Origin: DASZHJ01 sp035938015
Lineage (GTDB): Bacteria; Pseudomonadota; Alphaproteobacteria; ATCC43930; CGMCC-115725
NCBI GenBank assembly: GCA_035938015.1
Contig: DASZHJ010000050.1
Location: 1-21,393 of the forward strand
Direction of reading: 5' to 3'
Length of the DNA stretch: 21,393 bases
Shown here: in pieces, positions 1 to 7,475 of the stretch
Layout of the letters: each line of letters begins with the position of its first letter
Position numbering within the stretch: position 1 is the stretch's first letter
Position numbers and translations under genes: made by a program
The notes under the pieces: generated by a model
The model's input: the letters and a program-made list of their open reading frames with translations, nothing else
Told to the model about the DNA's origin: nothing
The model's database searches: none

Positions 1-1859
1 TAGGCGGCGCGCCGGTGGTTGCGGATCACGCGTAACATGGGCTCGCGGTTCTCCGCGTAGGACGGGAACGCCCCGAGCTCGGCCGCCATTTCCGCGGAGG
101 TCGCGTAGGAAATACCGGTCATGATGGCGGTGAGCGCGCCGCAGAGCGCACGGCCCTCGGCGCTGTCGTAGCCGAGACCCGAAGCCATAAGCAGGCCGCC
201 GATATTGGCGTAGCCAAGGCCCAGGGTGCGGAACTCGTAGGAGAGCCGGGCGATCTCCTTGGACGGGAATTGCGCCATCAACACGGAGATTTCGAGCACC
301 ACGGTCCAGAGCCGTACCGCATGCACATAGGATTCGATGTCGAACCGGCCGTCCGCTCTGCGGAACGCCAACAGGTTGAGCGAAGCGAGATTGCAGGCGG
401 TGTCGTCGAGGAACATGTACTCCGAGCACGGATTGGACGCATTGATCCGTCCGCTCGCCGGGCAGGTGTGCCACTCGTTGATGGTGGTGTCGTATTGCAG
501 ACCGGGATCGGCGCTGGCCCAGGCGGCATGCGCGATCTTCTCCCAGAGCTCGCGCGCCTTCAGCGTCTTGTGCACCTTGCCGTCGGTGCGGCGGATCAAC
601 TGCCAGTCGCCGTCGGCCTCGACGCGCTCGAGGAACGCGTTGGCGACGCGCACGGAGTTGTTCGAGTTCTGGCCGGAGACCGTGAGATAGGCGTCGCTGT
701 CCCAATCCGTGTCATAGGTGCGGAAATCGATCCGCTCGTAGCCTTGTTGGGCGAATTGGATCACCCGCTGGACATAGTTCTCGGGGATCATCGCGCGCCG
801 CGCGGCCTTGATCTCGCGCTTGAGCGCCGGGTTGGCGTGCGGATCGAACTGGCGCTCGCCCAGCGACTTCGCCTCCGGGGAATGGCAGGCGACCATGATG
901 GCGTTGAGGTGCCTGCTTGCAAGCTTGGAGCCGGAGACCAGCGCCGCGACCTTCTGCTCCTCGACCACCTTCCAGTCGATGTAGGCCTCGATGTCCGGGT
1001 GGTCGATGTCCACCGACACCATCTTGGCCGCGCGCCGCGTGGTACCGCCGGACTTGATGGCACCCGCCGCGCGGTCGCCGATCTTGAGGAAGCTCATCAA
1101 GCCCGAGGAGCGTCCGCCGCCCGACAGCTTCTCGTTCTCGCCGCGCAGCTTGGAGAAATTCGAGCCGGTGCCGGAGCCGTACTTGAAGAGGCGCGCCTCG
1201 CGGACCCAGAGGTCCATGATACCGCCTTCGTTTACCAGGTCGTCGGCGACGGACTGAATGAAACAGGCATGCGGCTGCGGGTGCTCGTAGGCGCTCTCAG
1301 AGGCCACCAGCTTGCCGGTGCGGTAGTCAACGTAGTAGTGGCCTTGCGCGGGCCCATCGATGCCATAAGCCCAATGCAGCCCAGTGTTGAACCACTGCGG
1401 GGAATTGGGCGCCGCCATCTGCTTTGCCAGCATGTAGCGGAGCTCGTCGAAGAAGGCTTGCGCGTCCTGCTCCTGGTCGAAGTAGCCGCCCTTCCAGCCC
1501 CAGTAGGTCCAGGTCCCCGCCAGACGATCGAACACCTGCTTGGCACTGGCCTCGGAACCCGCCCGCTTGTCGGCCGGCAACTCCGCGATCGCGGCTTCGT
1601 CGGGCACGCGGCGCCAGAGCCACTCGGGCACGTCATCCTCAGCGATCGGCCGCAGCCGCTGCGGCACGCCAGCCTTGCGAAAATATTTCTGCGCGAGGAT
1701 GTCGCAGGCGACCTGGCTCCACTCGGCCGGCACCTCGATATCGGGCAGATGAAACACCCTTGAGCCGTCGGGATTGCGGATCTCGCTGGTCGCGGTCTTG
1801 AATTCAATGTCGGCGTAGGCGTCCTGCCCTGCTCTGGTGAATCGTCGCTCGATCCTCAT
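1..1859 (-). CDS. nrdJ: Vitamin B12-dependent (class II) ribonucleotide reductase, N-terminal part, cut by window edge
   Basis: Reduces ribonucleotides to deoxyribonucleotides in the cytoplasm, using adenosylcobalamin to make the active-site thiyl radical and needing no oxygen. The reading frame is open from the ATG at 1857-1859 to the left edge, giving 619 visible codons of a protein that is usually about 1,200 residues in alphaproteobacteria. The start MRIERRFT matches the family. The motif NSPQWFNTG and the glycine-rich KYGSGTGSNFS stretch are intact. The radical triad N476-x-C478-x-E480 lies in ASNPCSEY. The redox pair is C199 (in HACFIQS) and C489 (in DTACNLAS), 11 residues after the radical Cys as in other class II enzymes. 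A GGGGGAAG stretch lies just upstream of the ATG. It is divergent from the lacI-type gene. Identification rests on motif recognition and is very secure. Confidence 0.97.
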   Translation of the reverse strand, partial: MRIERRFTRAGQDAYADIEFKTATSEIRNPDGSRVFHLPDIEVPAEWSQVACDILAQKYFRKAGVPQRLRPIAEDDVPEWLWRRVPDEAAIAELPADKRAGSEASAKQVFDRLAGTWTYWGWKGGYFDQEQDAQAFFDELRYMLAKQMAAPNSPQWFNTGLHWAYGIDGPAQGHYYVDYRTGKLVASESAYEHPQPHACFIQSVADDLVNEGGIMDLWVREARLFKYGSGTGSNFSKLRGENEKLSGGGRSSGLMSFLKIGDRAAGAIKSGGTTRRAAKMVSVDIDHPDIEAYIDWKVVEEQKVAALVSGSKLASRHLNAIMVACHSPEAKSLGERQFDPHANPALKREIKAARRAMIPENYVQRVIQFAQQGYERIDFRTYDTDWDSDAYLTVSGQNSNNSVRVANAFLERVEADGDWQLIRRTDGKVHKTLKARELWEKIAHAAWASADPGLQYDTTINEWHTCPASGRINASNPCSEYMFLDDTACNLASLNLLAFRRADGRFDIESYVHAVRLWTVVLEISVLMAQFPSKEIARLSYEFRTLGLGYANIGGLLMASGLGYDSAEGRALCGALTAIMTGISYATSAEMAAELGAFPSYAENREPMLRVIRNHRRAA

Positions 1860-2194
1860 CGCTTCCCCCAAACCCCAAACTGCGTGCTGGTCTCTTGTTT
1901 TCTGACGCCCGACGCTGACTTTTTTGTCCACCCGCATGTAGTAGCGGGGCGCTTCACGAACACAAGATGTGCCCTAGGGTGCCACAACCGTGTCCGTTGG
2001 CAACAACATTTTGGGGGTGCGTCACAAAGAATACATAGAGCTAGTCTAAAAAATGGGACTCTCGCCCGGATTCCCGCGGCGGCAATGCATTGGCCGAACT
2101 CGCTGATCCTCCCCGACCGAGTTCCCAATCTGAAGCCGCTGTGTCGGGCGGTCCGCTGTGGCGCTTCTTCGGCGGCGTCGGTATGGTTCGCGCC
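1860..2194. other. Divergent intergenic region between nrdJ and the lacI-type gene
   Basis: These 335 bases separate two divergent genes and should hold both promoters. The part at about 1925-2060 is less GC-rich than its surroundings. I looked for a cobalamin riboswitch, because nrdJ needs B12, and for an NrdR box (CAC and GTG half sites eight bases apart). I found only imperfect CAC/GTG pairs with shorter spacing, for example CACAAGATGTG at about 1971-1981. No copy of the TGAAAGCGCTTTCA operator found at 3277 is present, so autoregulation of the lacI-type gene through that site is not supported. I see no convincing small ORF with a ribosome-binding site. Confidence 0.5.
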
Positions 2195-3232
2195 ATGGCA
2201 ATTCTCGCCGATGTCGCTCGGCGGGCCGGCGTTTCGGCGGCCACGGTCTCCCGCGTTCTCAACCATCCGACCAAGGTGAGACCCGAGATGCGCGACCGAG
2301 TGGCACGCGCCATGACGGAGCTCGACTATGTCCGGGACGGCGCCGCGCGGGCGCTGGCATCCCGCCATTCCCTCACCATCGGCCATGTCGTGCCGACGCT
2401 GGGGATCGGGATCTTTGCAGCGGGGGTCGAGGTCCTGCAGCGCCGGCTCGAGGAATTCGGGTACCAGCTCCTAGTGGCCGCCAGTGACTACGACGAGGCG
2501 AAGGAGGCACGGCAGGTCCGTGCGCTGATCGAGCGTGGCGTCGATGGTATCGCCCTGGTCGGTCACCGCCATGCGCCCGAGGTCTACGAGATGTTGCGGT
2601 CGCGCAAGCTACCCTATGTGAACTCCTATCAATTCGATGGTCGGAATCCGCATCCTTGTATCGGGTTCGACAACCAGAGCGGCGCCTTCGATCTGACACG
2701 CTACCTCGTCGATCTCGGACATCGCGAGTTTGGCATCGTCACGGCGCCTCCCGGCCTCAACGACCGGATCGCCGCGCGCCTGAAGGGCATCATCGATTGT
2801 CTCGGGGAGCGCGGTATCGGGACGGCCGCGCGCCACATCGTGGAGGTGCCCCAGACCATCCTAGCGGGCCGTGGTGCGACGCGCGCACTGCTTGCCGCGC
2901 ATCCCAACCTCACCGCGATCTGCTGCACCACGGACACGCTTGCAGTCGGCGCGCTCTGCGAGTGCCGCGAGCTCGGCGTCCGAGTGCCGGACCACGTCTC
3001 GGTGACCGGCTTCTCCGATCTCGAGATCGTCTCGCAGCTCGATCCGCCGCTGAGCACTGTCCGCATCCCGACCGACAAGATCGGCGCCCGGATTGCCGAT
3101 TTCCTGTTGGACCGCATCGCCGGCAAGGCCGGCCCCAAGAAGATCGAGCTCGAAGCCAGCGTGGTCATCCGGGGCTCAACCGGCCCGGCGCGCGCCGTCG
3201 CGTGCTCCGGGCGGCCGCGTCGGGCCGTCTGA
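2195..3232 (+). CDS. LacI-family transcriptional regulator
   Basis: A 345-residue DNA-binding regulator, the normal family length. Residues 3-25 form the LacI helix-turn-helix (ILADVARRAG then VSAATVSRVLN). The hinge-helix segment ARALAS keeps the Leu that members of this family insert into the central CpG of their operators. The rest is a periplasmic-binding-protein-like effector domain; segments such as RGVDGIALVGH, DLGHREFGIVTAP and VSVTGFSDLEI are typical. The ATG at 2195 places the helix-turn-helix at the usual distance from the N terminus; an in-frame ATG at 2183 would add four residues, and neither has a clear ribosome-binding site. The transport genes 107 bases downstream carry a perfect LacI-type operator at 3277-3290, so it probably represses them until an effector binds. 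The effector is unknown. Confidence 0.93.
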   Translation: MAILADVARRAGVSAATVSRVLNHPTKVRPEMRDRVARAMTELDYVRDGAARALASRHSLTIGHVVPTLGIGIFAAGVEVLQRRLEEFGYQLLVAASDYDEAKEARQVRALIERGVDGIALVGHRHAPEVYEMLRSRKLPYVNSYQFDGRNPHPCIGFDNQSGAFDLTRYLVDLGHREFGIVTAPPGLNDRIAARLKGIIDCLGERGIGTAARHIVEVPQTILAGRGATRALLAAHPNLTAICCTTDTLAVGALCECRELGVRVPDHVSVTGFSDLEIVSQLDPPLSTVRIPTDKIGARIADFLLDRIAGKAGPKKIELEASVVIRGSTGPARAVACSGRPRRAV

Positions 3233-3248
3233 GCGAGCGGCTGACGCC

Positions 3249-3277
3249 TTGACTCGCGCTAGAAGACCAGCTAGCGT
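3249..3277 (+). promoter_or_regulatory. Candidate sigma-70 promoter of the transport operon
   Basis: TTGACT at 3249-3254 matches five of six bases of the -35 consensus. Seventeen bases later lies TAGCGT (3272-3277), a weak -10 with three matches. An inverted repeat, CGCTAG (3257-3262) and CTAGCG (3271-3276) with an 8-base spacer, fills the spacer and overlaps the -10. It has no following T run and so is not a convincing terminator. The perfect LacI-type palindrome begins at the last base of the -10, a usual position for repression. The promoter is inferred from spacing and position only. Confidence 0.45.
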
Positions 3278-3290
3278 GAAAGCGCTTTCA
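3277..3290. promoter_or_regulatory. LacI-family operator, perfect 14-bp palindrome
   Basis: TGAAAGCGCTTTCA is a perfect palindrome with a central CG, the general form of LacI/PurR-family operators, whose hinge-helix Leu inserts at the central CpG. It lies 49 bases before the start codon of the binding-protein gene and 45 bases after the end of the lacI-type gene. The sequence is seen directly; binding by the adjacent regulator is inferred from adjacency and family knowledge. Confidence 0.85.
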
Positions 3291-3339
3291 ACAGCTTAAA
3301 TCAATAGTTTAGGGGCGACAAATCAGGGGAGGAAGTGCC

Positions 3340-4140
3340 ATGAGAATTGGGCTGAGATTGGCCGTGCTGGCGATGCTCGTCACCGTGCCGGCGATGCTGC
3401 TGGCGCCGCCCGCTCGCTCCGAGAGTACGCTCGACAAGATCCTCAAGGAGAAGAAGATCCGGGTCGCTATCGACGTCGGCAATCCGCCCTTCGGTGTGCT
3501 CGACAAGGACGGCCAGCCCGACGGCTCGGATGTCGCGGTCGCTCGCCAGATGGCGAAAGACATGGGCGTCGAGCTCGAATTCGTGCAGGTACCATCGACC
3601 GGACGCATCCCGTCGCTCCTGGCGGGTCGTGCCGACGTCACCATCGCCTCCATATCCGTCACCACCGACCGGGCCAAGGCGGTGATGTACTGCAATCCCG
3701 ATGGGGCCCTCTCGATCGTCATCTTCGGTCCCCAGAGCGTCGCCGTGAAGACGCCGGCCGATCTCGTGGGCAAGCGCGTTGGCATCACCCGCGCGACGCT
3801 CGAGGAGGCGACGGTGCCGAAGATGGCGCCGCAGGGCACCGAGATCGTCTGGTTCGACGAGATCGGCGCCACGATCCAGGCGCTGCTCTCCGGCCAAGTC
3901 GATGTGGTCGCGATGACCTCCTTCGCGGGCAAGGCTGTGGCGGACGGCAATCCCGACAAGAAAATCGAGACCAAGCTCAACGTCACCACGGCCTATTACG
4001 GACCGATCGTGCGGCATGACGATTTCGAGCTGCGCCAGTGGATCAACACCTGGCTCTTCATCAACGCGCAGAACGGCACGCTCGCCGCGATTTACAAGAA
4101 ATACACCGGTCTTGATCTGCCGCCGCTACCGGTGTTCTGA
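3340..4140 (+). CDS. ABC transporter periplasmic binding protein, polar-amino-acid (SBP_bac_3) type
   Basis: A 266-residue exported solute-binding protein. Residues 1 to about 27 are a signal peptide (MRIGLRLAVLAMLV, ending near PARSES). The mature part follows the SBP_bac_3 pattern: KIRVAIDVGNPPFG, then PSTGRIPSLLAGRADV and SVTTDRAKAV. R111 matches the Arg that holds the ligand alpha-carboxylate in HisJ/GlnH. The position matching Asp161 of HisJ, five residues after the Asp of GQVDVV, is T193 here, so the usual alpha-amino contact appears lost. The ligand may therefore not be a plain amino acid. GGGGAGGAA (3326-3334) sits five bases before the ATG. It is the first gene of a putative operon with two permeases and a LacI-type operator upstream. 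The substrate cannot be read from the sequence. Confidence 0.92.
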   Translation: MRIGLRLAVLAMLVTVPAMLLAPPARSESTLDKILKEKKIRVAIDVGNPPFGVLDKDGQPDGSDVAVARQMAKDMGVELEFVQVPSTGRIPSLLAGRADVTIASISVTTDRAKAVMYCNPDGALSIVIFGPQSVAVKTPADLVGKRVGITRATLEEATVPKMAPQGTEIVWFDEIGATIQALLSGQVDVVAMTSFAGKAVADGNPDKKIETKLNVTTAYYGPIVRHDDFELRQWINTWLFINAQNGTLAAIYKKYTGLDLPPLPVF

Positions 4141-4144
4141 TCTC

Positions 4145-4160
4145 GCGCCGGCATCGGCGC
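4145..4160 (+). promoter_or_regulatory. Stem-loop directly after the binding-protein stop codon
   Basis: GCGCCG (4145-4150) and CGGCGC (4155-4160) form a perfect six-pair GC stem with a GCAT loop, starting four bases after the stop codon of the binding-protein gene. No T run follows, so it is unlikely to be a full terminator. In other ABC operons a hairpin at this place protects the binding-protein mRNA and lowers permease expression; the same role here is inference. In GC-rich DNA a six-pair stem can also arise by chance. Confidence 0.5.
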
Positions 4161-4214
4161 CGCCTGTTGGGCAGAGCCACGGCAACCGTCGCCCGCTGAC
4201 CGGAGAGTTCGGGC

Positions 4215-4892
4215 GTGAACTACGTCTTCCAGTTCAACGTCGTCTGGGACCATTTTCCGGAACTGCTGGCCGGCGCTCTGCTGACCATCCGGCTATCCGG
4301 CTCGGCGATGGCGCTGGGTTTGTGCCTTGCCGTGGTCTGCGCCTACGGCAAGTCGGCCGGGCCGAAGCCGGTGCGCTGGCTGGTTGCGAGCTATATCGAG
4401 CTGATCCGCAATACGCCGTTCCTGGTGCAGATCTTCATCTTCTATTTCTCGCTGCCGGTGATCGGCGTTCGTCTCACGGCCAATACCGCGGCGCTGCTCG
4501 CGATGACGGTCAATTTGGGTGCCTACGCAAGCGAGATCGTCCGCGCCGGCATCGAGGCGATCCCACAGGGACAGGTCGAGGCGGCGCGCGCGCTGGGCTT
4601 GAAGAAGCTGCAGATCTTCCGGCGAATCATTATTTTCCCGGCGGTTCAAACGGTCTATCCGGCGCTCGCCAGCCAATTCATCCTGCTGATGCTGAGCTCG
4701 AGCGTGGTATCCACCATCTCGGCGGTCGAGCTGACGGCGATCACCAACTCGCTGCAGTCGACCACATTCCGCGCATTCGAATTCTATTTTGTCGCGACCG
4801 GTCTCTACCTCGCGATGGCGCTCGGGTTCAGGGCGGGCTTGAGCAGCATCTACTGGGTCGTCTTCCAACGTGGCCGGACGGCCTTGAGGTAG
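4215..4892 (+). CDS. ABC transporter permease, HisM/GlnP type (first subunit)
   Basis: A 225-residue inner-membrane permease subunit of the polar-amino-acid uptake family. It has several hydrophobic segments, the family motif IELIRNTPFLVQ, and a complete EAA loop starting at E122 (EAARALGLKKLQIFRR) that normally docks the ATPase. Translation starts at GTG 4215, with GGAGAG (4202-4207) seven bases upstream. An initial glutamine-rich or soluble domain is absent, as usual. It lies 74 bases after the binding-protein gene and two bases before the second permease, with which it probably forms a heterodimer. No ATP-binding subunit is encoded in the visible operon. Confidence 0.93.
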   Translation: MNYVFQFNVVWDHFPELLAGALLTIRLSGSAMALGLCLAVVCAYGKSAGPKPVRWLVASYIELIRNTPFLVQIFIFYFSLPVIGVRLTANTAALLAMTVNLGAYASEIVRAGIEAIPQGQVEAARALGLKKLQIFRRIIIFPAVQTVYPALASQFILLMLSSSVVSTISAVELTAITNSLQSTTFRAFEFYFVATGLYLAMALGFRAGLSSIYWVVFQRGRTALR

Positions 4893-4894
4893 CG

Positions 4895-5575
4895 ATGGGG
4901 CGCAGCTTCGGTAGCGGCGAGTTCCTCTATCTCCTGAAGGCGGTCCCCTGGACGCTCGCGCTTTCGCTCGGCGCGCTGATCGGCGGTGGCGTCGTCGGGC
5001 TCGTGATCGCGATCCTCCGCACGGCGCCCTCCGCCCCGTTGCGCTGGCTCGCCACCGGCTATATCGAGCTGTTCCAGGGCACCCCCGTGCTGATGCAGCT
5101 CTTCGTCACCTACTACGGTCTCGCCGTCCTCTTCAACATCCAGGTTGGCGCGTGGCCCGCAGTGCTGATCGCCTTCACGCTCTACGCCGGCGCCTTCCTG
5201 GGCGAGATCTGGCGGGGCTCGATCCAGGCGATTCCGAGCGCACAGTGGGAGGCCGCGGCCTGCCTCTCGCTCAGCTTCCCCAAGCAGCTCTGGCTCATCA
5301 TCCTGCCGCAGGCGGCGCGCATTTCGATCCCACCCACCGTTGGCTTCGCGGTTCAGCTGATCAAGACCACCTCGATCGCCGCGATCATCGGCTTTGTCGA
5401 GCTCACCCGCGCCGGCCAGCTGATGACCAACACGACCTTCAAGCCGATGATCGTTTATCCGATCGTGGCGGCCCTCTATTTCATCCTCTGCTGGCCGCTG
5501 TCGCTGCTGGCGCAGAAGCTGGAAAGGCGGATCGATGCCAGCCTCGGCATCAAGCAGCGTTTTTCGGCCGTCTGA
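4895..5575 (+). CDS. ABC transporter permease, HisQ/GlnP type (second subunit)
   Basis: A 226-residue permease starting at ATG 4895, with GAGG (4886-4889) five bases upstream. The same frame stays open far upstream through the first permease gene, but only this last part resembles a protein family. It has IELFQGTPVLMQ, a variant of the E-x-x-RGTP-x-L-x-Q motif, and an EAA loop beginning at E119. In that loop the normally conserved Gly is Ser (EAAACLSLSF, S125), whereas the partner permease keeps Gly. It is the last gene of the operon: the next gene is convergent and ends one base away, and no ATPase gene follows. It probably pairs with the upstream permease and borrows an ATPase encoded elsewhere. 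Confidence 0.92.
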   Translation: MGRSFGSGEFLYLLKAVPWTLALSLGALIGGGVVGLVIAILRTAPSAPLRWLATGYIELFQGTPVLMQLFVTYYGLAVLFNIQVGAWPAVLIAFTLYAGAFLGEIWRGSIQAIPSAQWEAAACLSLSFPKQLWLIILPQAARISIPPTVGFAVQLIKTTSIAAIIGFVELTRAGQLMTNTTFKPMIVYPIVAALYFILCWPLSLLAQKLERRIDASLGIKQRFSAV

Positions 5576-5576
5576 A

Positions 5577-6458
5577 TCAGCGCGCGAGCGACATCAAGGC
5601 TCCCAACACGACCGCGATGCCAAGACCCTGCACCAAGCTCAGCTGCTCCTGGAGAATGAGGACGGCGCAGAGAATACTAACTACCGGCTCGAGCTGTGCC
5701 AGGAGCGCCGCCTTCATGGGTCCGATCCGGACCAGCGCGGCGAAGAACGCGAGCACGCCGACGAGATAGGAGACCGACACGCCCGCAACGCCCACGAGCC
5801 CGAGCGTGGTCTGCGGCAACGCCAGCGAGCCGTCGAGCGCGGCGAGCGGCACGAAGATCAGGGCGGCGGTCGCAACCGCGTGCAGTGTGACCACCATGGG
5901 ATCGGCCCCGCGCGTGGCGTCGCCGAAGTAGAACACGCCGAAGGCATAGGCAAGCGAACACACGGTGGCCGAGGCGATGCCGAGGAGATCGAGCTCGCCG
6001 ATCTCGACCCCGAGCGCCACGGCAAGGCCGATGAAGGCGGCGGTGATCGCGAGGATTCGCGGCCAGCGCAGCGGCTCGCCGCGCAGCCGGCCCAATAGCG
6101 CCACCGGCAGCGGGTAGGTAAACACCAGCAGGGCCGCAAGGCTCACGGGGATGCGCTGGATCGCGACCAGGTAGCTATAGGCCATCACCGCGAAGAAAAT
6201 GCCGGCGATGGCCCCGCCGAACGGGCGTCCAGCGGGCATGGCGAGGGATCGTCCGGCGAGCCGCAGCGCCGCCAGGACCACGATCGTTGCCATGACATAG
6301 CGGAAAGCCAGCACGGTAAGGGGCCCGGCGCCCGCCTCGTAGGCGAAGCGCACAAACACCGGCGCGCTGCCATAACTCACGGAGGAAAGTACGCTGCAGG
6401 CCAACCCGATCCGATGCGGGGCCGCGAGGGCTGGACGCAAACCGTTGATGGATGCCAT
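5577..6458 (-). CDS. DMT-superfamily EamA-type transporter
   Basis: A 293-residue integral membrane protein with about ten hydrophobic segments arranged as two EamA repeats, roughly residues 15-147 and 158-290. The second repeat ends in the family-typical KAALLAQLEPVVSILCAVLI stretch followed by a last helix. Family members export metabolites or amino acids across the inner membrane; the substrate is not predictable here. It starts at ATG 6456-6458, only 59 bases from the divergent NDUFA12 gene, so the two promoters must be very close. Its stop lies one base from the convergent permease stop, with no terminator between. Confidence 0.92.
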   Translation of the reverse strand: MASINGLRPALAAPHRIGLACSVLSSVSYGSAPVFVRFAYEAGAGPLTVLAFRYVMATIVVLAALRLAGRSLAMPAGRPFGGAIAGIFFAVMAYSYLVAIQRIPVSLAALLVFTYPLPVALLGRLRGEPLRWPRILAITAAFIGLAVALGVEIGELDLLGIASATVCSLAYAFGVFYFGDATRGADPMVVTLHAVATAALIFVPLAALDGSLALPQTTLGLVGVAGVSVSYLVGVLAFFAALVRIGPMKAALLAQLEPVVSILCAVLILQEQLSLVQGLGIAVVLGALMSLAR

Positions 6459-6517
6459 AGTCGGGCCCAGTTATAGGGGCTGCTGGGTTCGCGACGGAAG
6501 GCGTCGGGCGCGCAAAG

Positions 6518-6895
6518 ATGACCATCGGGACGCGGCTCTTCACGTGGTGGAAGGGCAAGCTGGTCGGCGCCGACCAGTTTGGGAACCGCTATTACGGGGA
6601 GAAGACGCCGCGTCCGCTTCGCCGCGGCGGCGGGCGCGACAGCCGCGAGCGCCGCTGGGTGATCTATAATGGCGAGGCCGAGGCCTCCAAGGTGCCGCCA
6701 GAATGGCACGCTTGGCTGCACCATACTGTGAACGAGATTCCCGTCGACGCCGGCCAGCTGAAATACCCCTGGCAGAAGCCACACCTGCCCAATCTGACGG
6801 GTACGCGGTTCGCATACCGTCCGTCCGGCTCCGTGCTGAAGGGCGGTCATCGCGCGCCTACCACCGGCGATTACGAGCCGTGGCAGCCGGAGTGA
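6518..6895 (+). CDS. NADH:ubiquinone oxidoreductase accessory subunit, NDUFA12 family
   Basis: A 125-residue soluble protein homologous to mitochondrial complex I subunit NDUFA12 (B17.2), an accessory subunit found in alphaproteobacteria and mitochondria. Diagnostic segments are VGADQFGNRYYGEK near residue 16, RRWVIYNGEAEASKVPPEWH in the middle and the terminal DYEPWQPE. It likely sits on the peripheral arm of complex I and helps assembly or stability. The ATG at 6518 gives the usual length, but the ribosome-binding site is weak. It is followed 31 bases later by the MlaD-type gene, in an order I recall as common in alphaproteobacteria. Confidence 0.95.
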   Translation: MTIGTRLFTWWKGKLVGADQFGNRYYGEKTPRPLRRGGGRDSRERRWVIYNGEAEASKVPPEWHAWLHHTVNEIPVDAGQLKYPWQKPHLPNLTGTRFAYRPSGSVLKGGHRAPTTGDYEPWQPE

Positions 6896-6926
6896 ACCCA
6901 CCCTCGGTCCGAAGGAAGCTCACGCC

Positions 6927-7475
6927 ATGAGTCGCAACGCCGTCGAGACCGTGATGGGGGCGGTGGTCCTGGTGGTCGCCGCAGTCTTCCTGTTCTTCGC
7001 CTACACCACGACCAAGGTCACCGCGAGCAGCGGAAACATCTATATGGCACAGTTCTCGCGCGTCGACGGCACCCGCGACGGCACCGACGTGCGCATCAAT
7101 GGCATCAAAGTGGGCTCGGTGGTCTCCCAGATACTGGACCCTAAGACGTTCTACGCGGTGGTGCGTCTCAGCATCGATCCCAACATCAAGCTCAGCAAGG
7201 ATTCGGTGGCGAGCATCAAGATGAACGGTTTGCTCGGGGACAAGTTCGTGGACATCGAGCCCGGCAACGATGACGACGTCATTCCGCCGGGTGGCAAGAT
7301 CGAGCACACGCAGGCACCGTTCGATCTCGAGAACGCGGTGGGGCAGCTCATCTTCGGTGGGACCAAGAAAGACAGCGCCAGCAGCAAGGACGCCGGCGGC
7401 AGCAAGGATACCGGCGGCGGGGCGGCGGCTCCCGCGCCGGCGTCGCAAGGTGGCAATGCCCCGGCGCCACAGTAA
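6927..7475 (+). CDS. mlaD: MlaD/MCE-domain lipid-transport protein
   Basis: A 182-residue protein with one N-terminal transmembrane anchor (about residues 7-27) and a single MCE domain (about 36-117), including GTRDGTDVRINGIKVGSV and MNGLLGDKFVDIEPG. MlaD is the hexameric periplasmic part of the Mla ABC complex that moves phospholipids between inner and outer membrane. After a short conserved DLENAVGQLIFGG segment, the C-terminal tail of about 35 residues is low-complexity and rich in Ser, Gly, Ala and Pro. GAAGGAAG (6911-6918) lies eight bases before the ATG. No mlaE, mlaF, mlaC or mlaB gene is visible, so partners must be encoded elsewhere. Its 3' end overlaps the methyltransferase gene by 20 bases. 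Confidence 0.92.
   Translation: MSRNAVETVMGAVVLVVAAVFLFFAYTTTKVTASSGNIYMAQFSRVDGTRDGTDVRINGIKVGSVVSQILDPKTFYAVVRLSIDPNIKLSKDSVASIKMNGLLGDKFVDIEPGNDDDVIPPGGKIEHTQAPFDLENAVGQLIFGGTKKDSASSKDAGGSKDTGGGAAAPAPASQGGNAPAPQ
7383..7418 (+). repeat. Tandem 18-bp duplication in the MlaD tail
   Basis: Two adjacent 18-base units, AGCAAGGACGCCGGCGGC and AGCAAGGATACCGGCGGC, differ at two bases and encode SKDAGG-SKDTGG in the disordered C-terminal tail of the MlaD-type protein. The tail can probably tolerate copy-number change, so length variation between strains is likely. Confidence 0.75.

Noticed and set aside
270..1763. Long plus-strand open frame opposite nrdJ
   Set aside because: It is antisense to the well-conserved nrdJ frame and its translation resembles no family; long antisense frames are expected in GC-rich coding DNA.
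1860..2194. Cobalamin riboswitch or NrdR box upstream of nrdJ
   Set aside because: No B12-box-like conserved core was seen, and the CAC/GTG pairs present have the wrong spacing for an NrdR box.
3257..3276. Inverted repeat CGCTAG/CTAGCG as a terminator of the lacI-type gene
   Set aside because: The stem is short, the loop is eight bases, and no T run follows; it fits better as part of the promoter region.
4016..4894. Upstream extension of the second permease frame through the first permease gene
   Set aside because: The translation is Arg/Gly/Asp-rich and unlike a permease; the permease with a ribosome-binding site starts at 4895.
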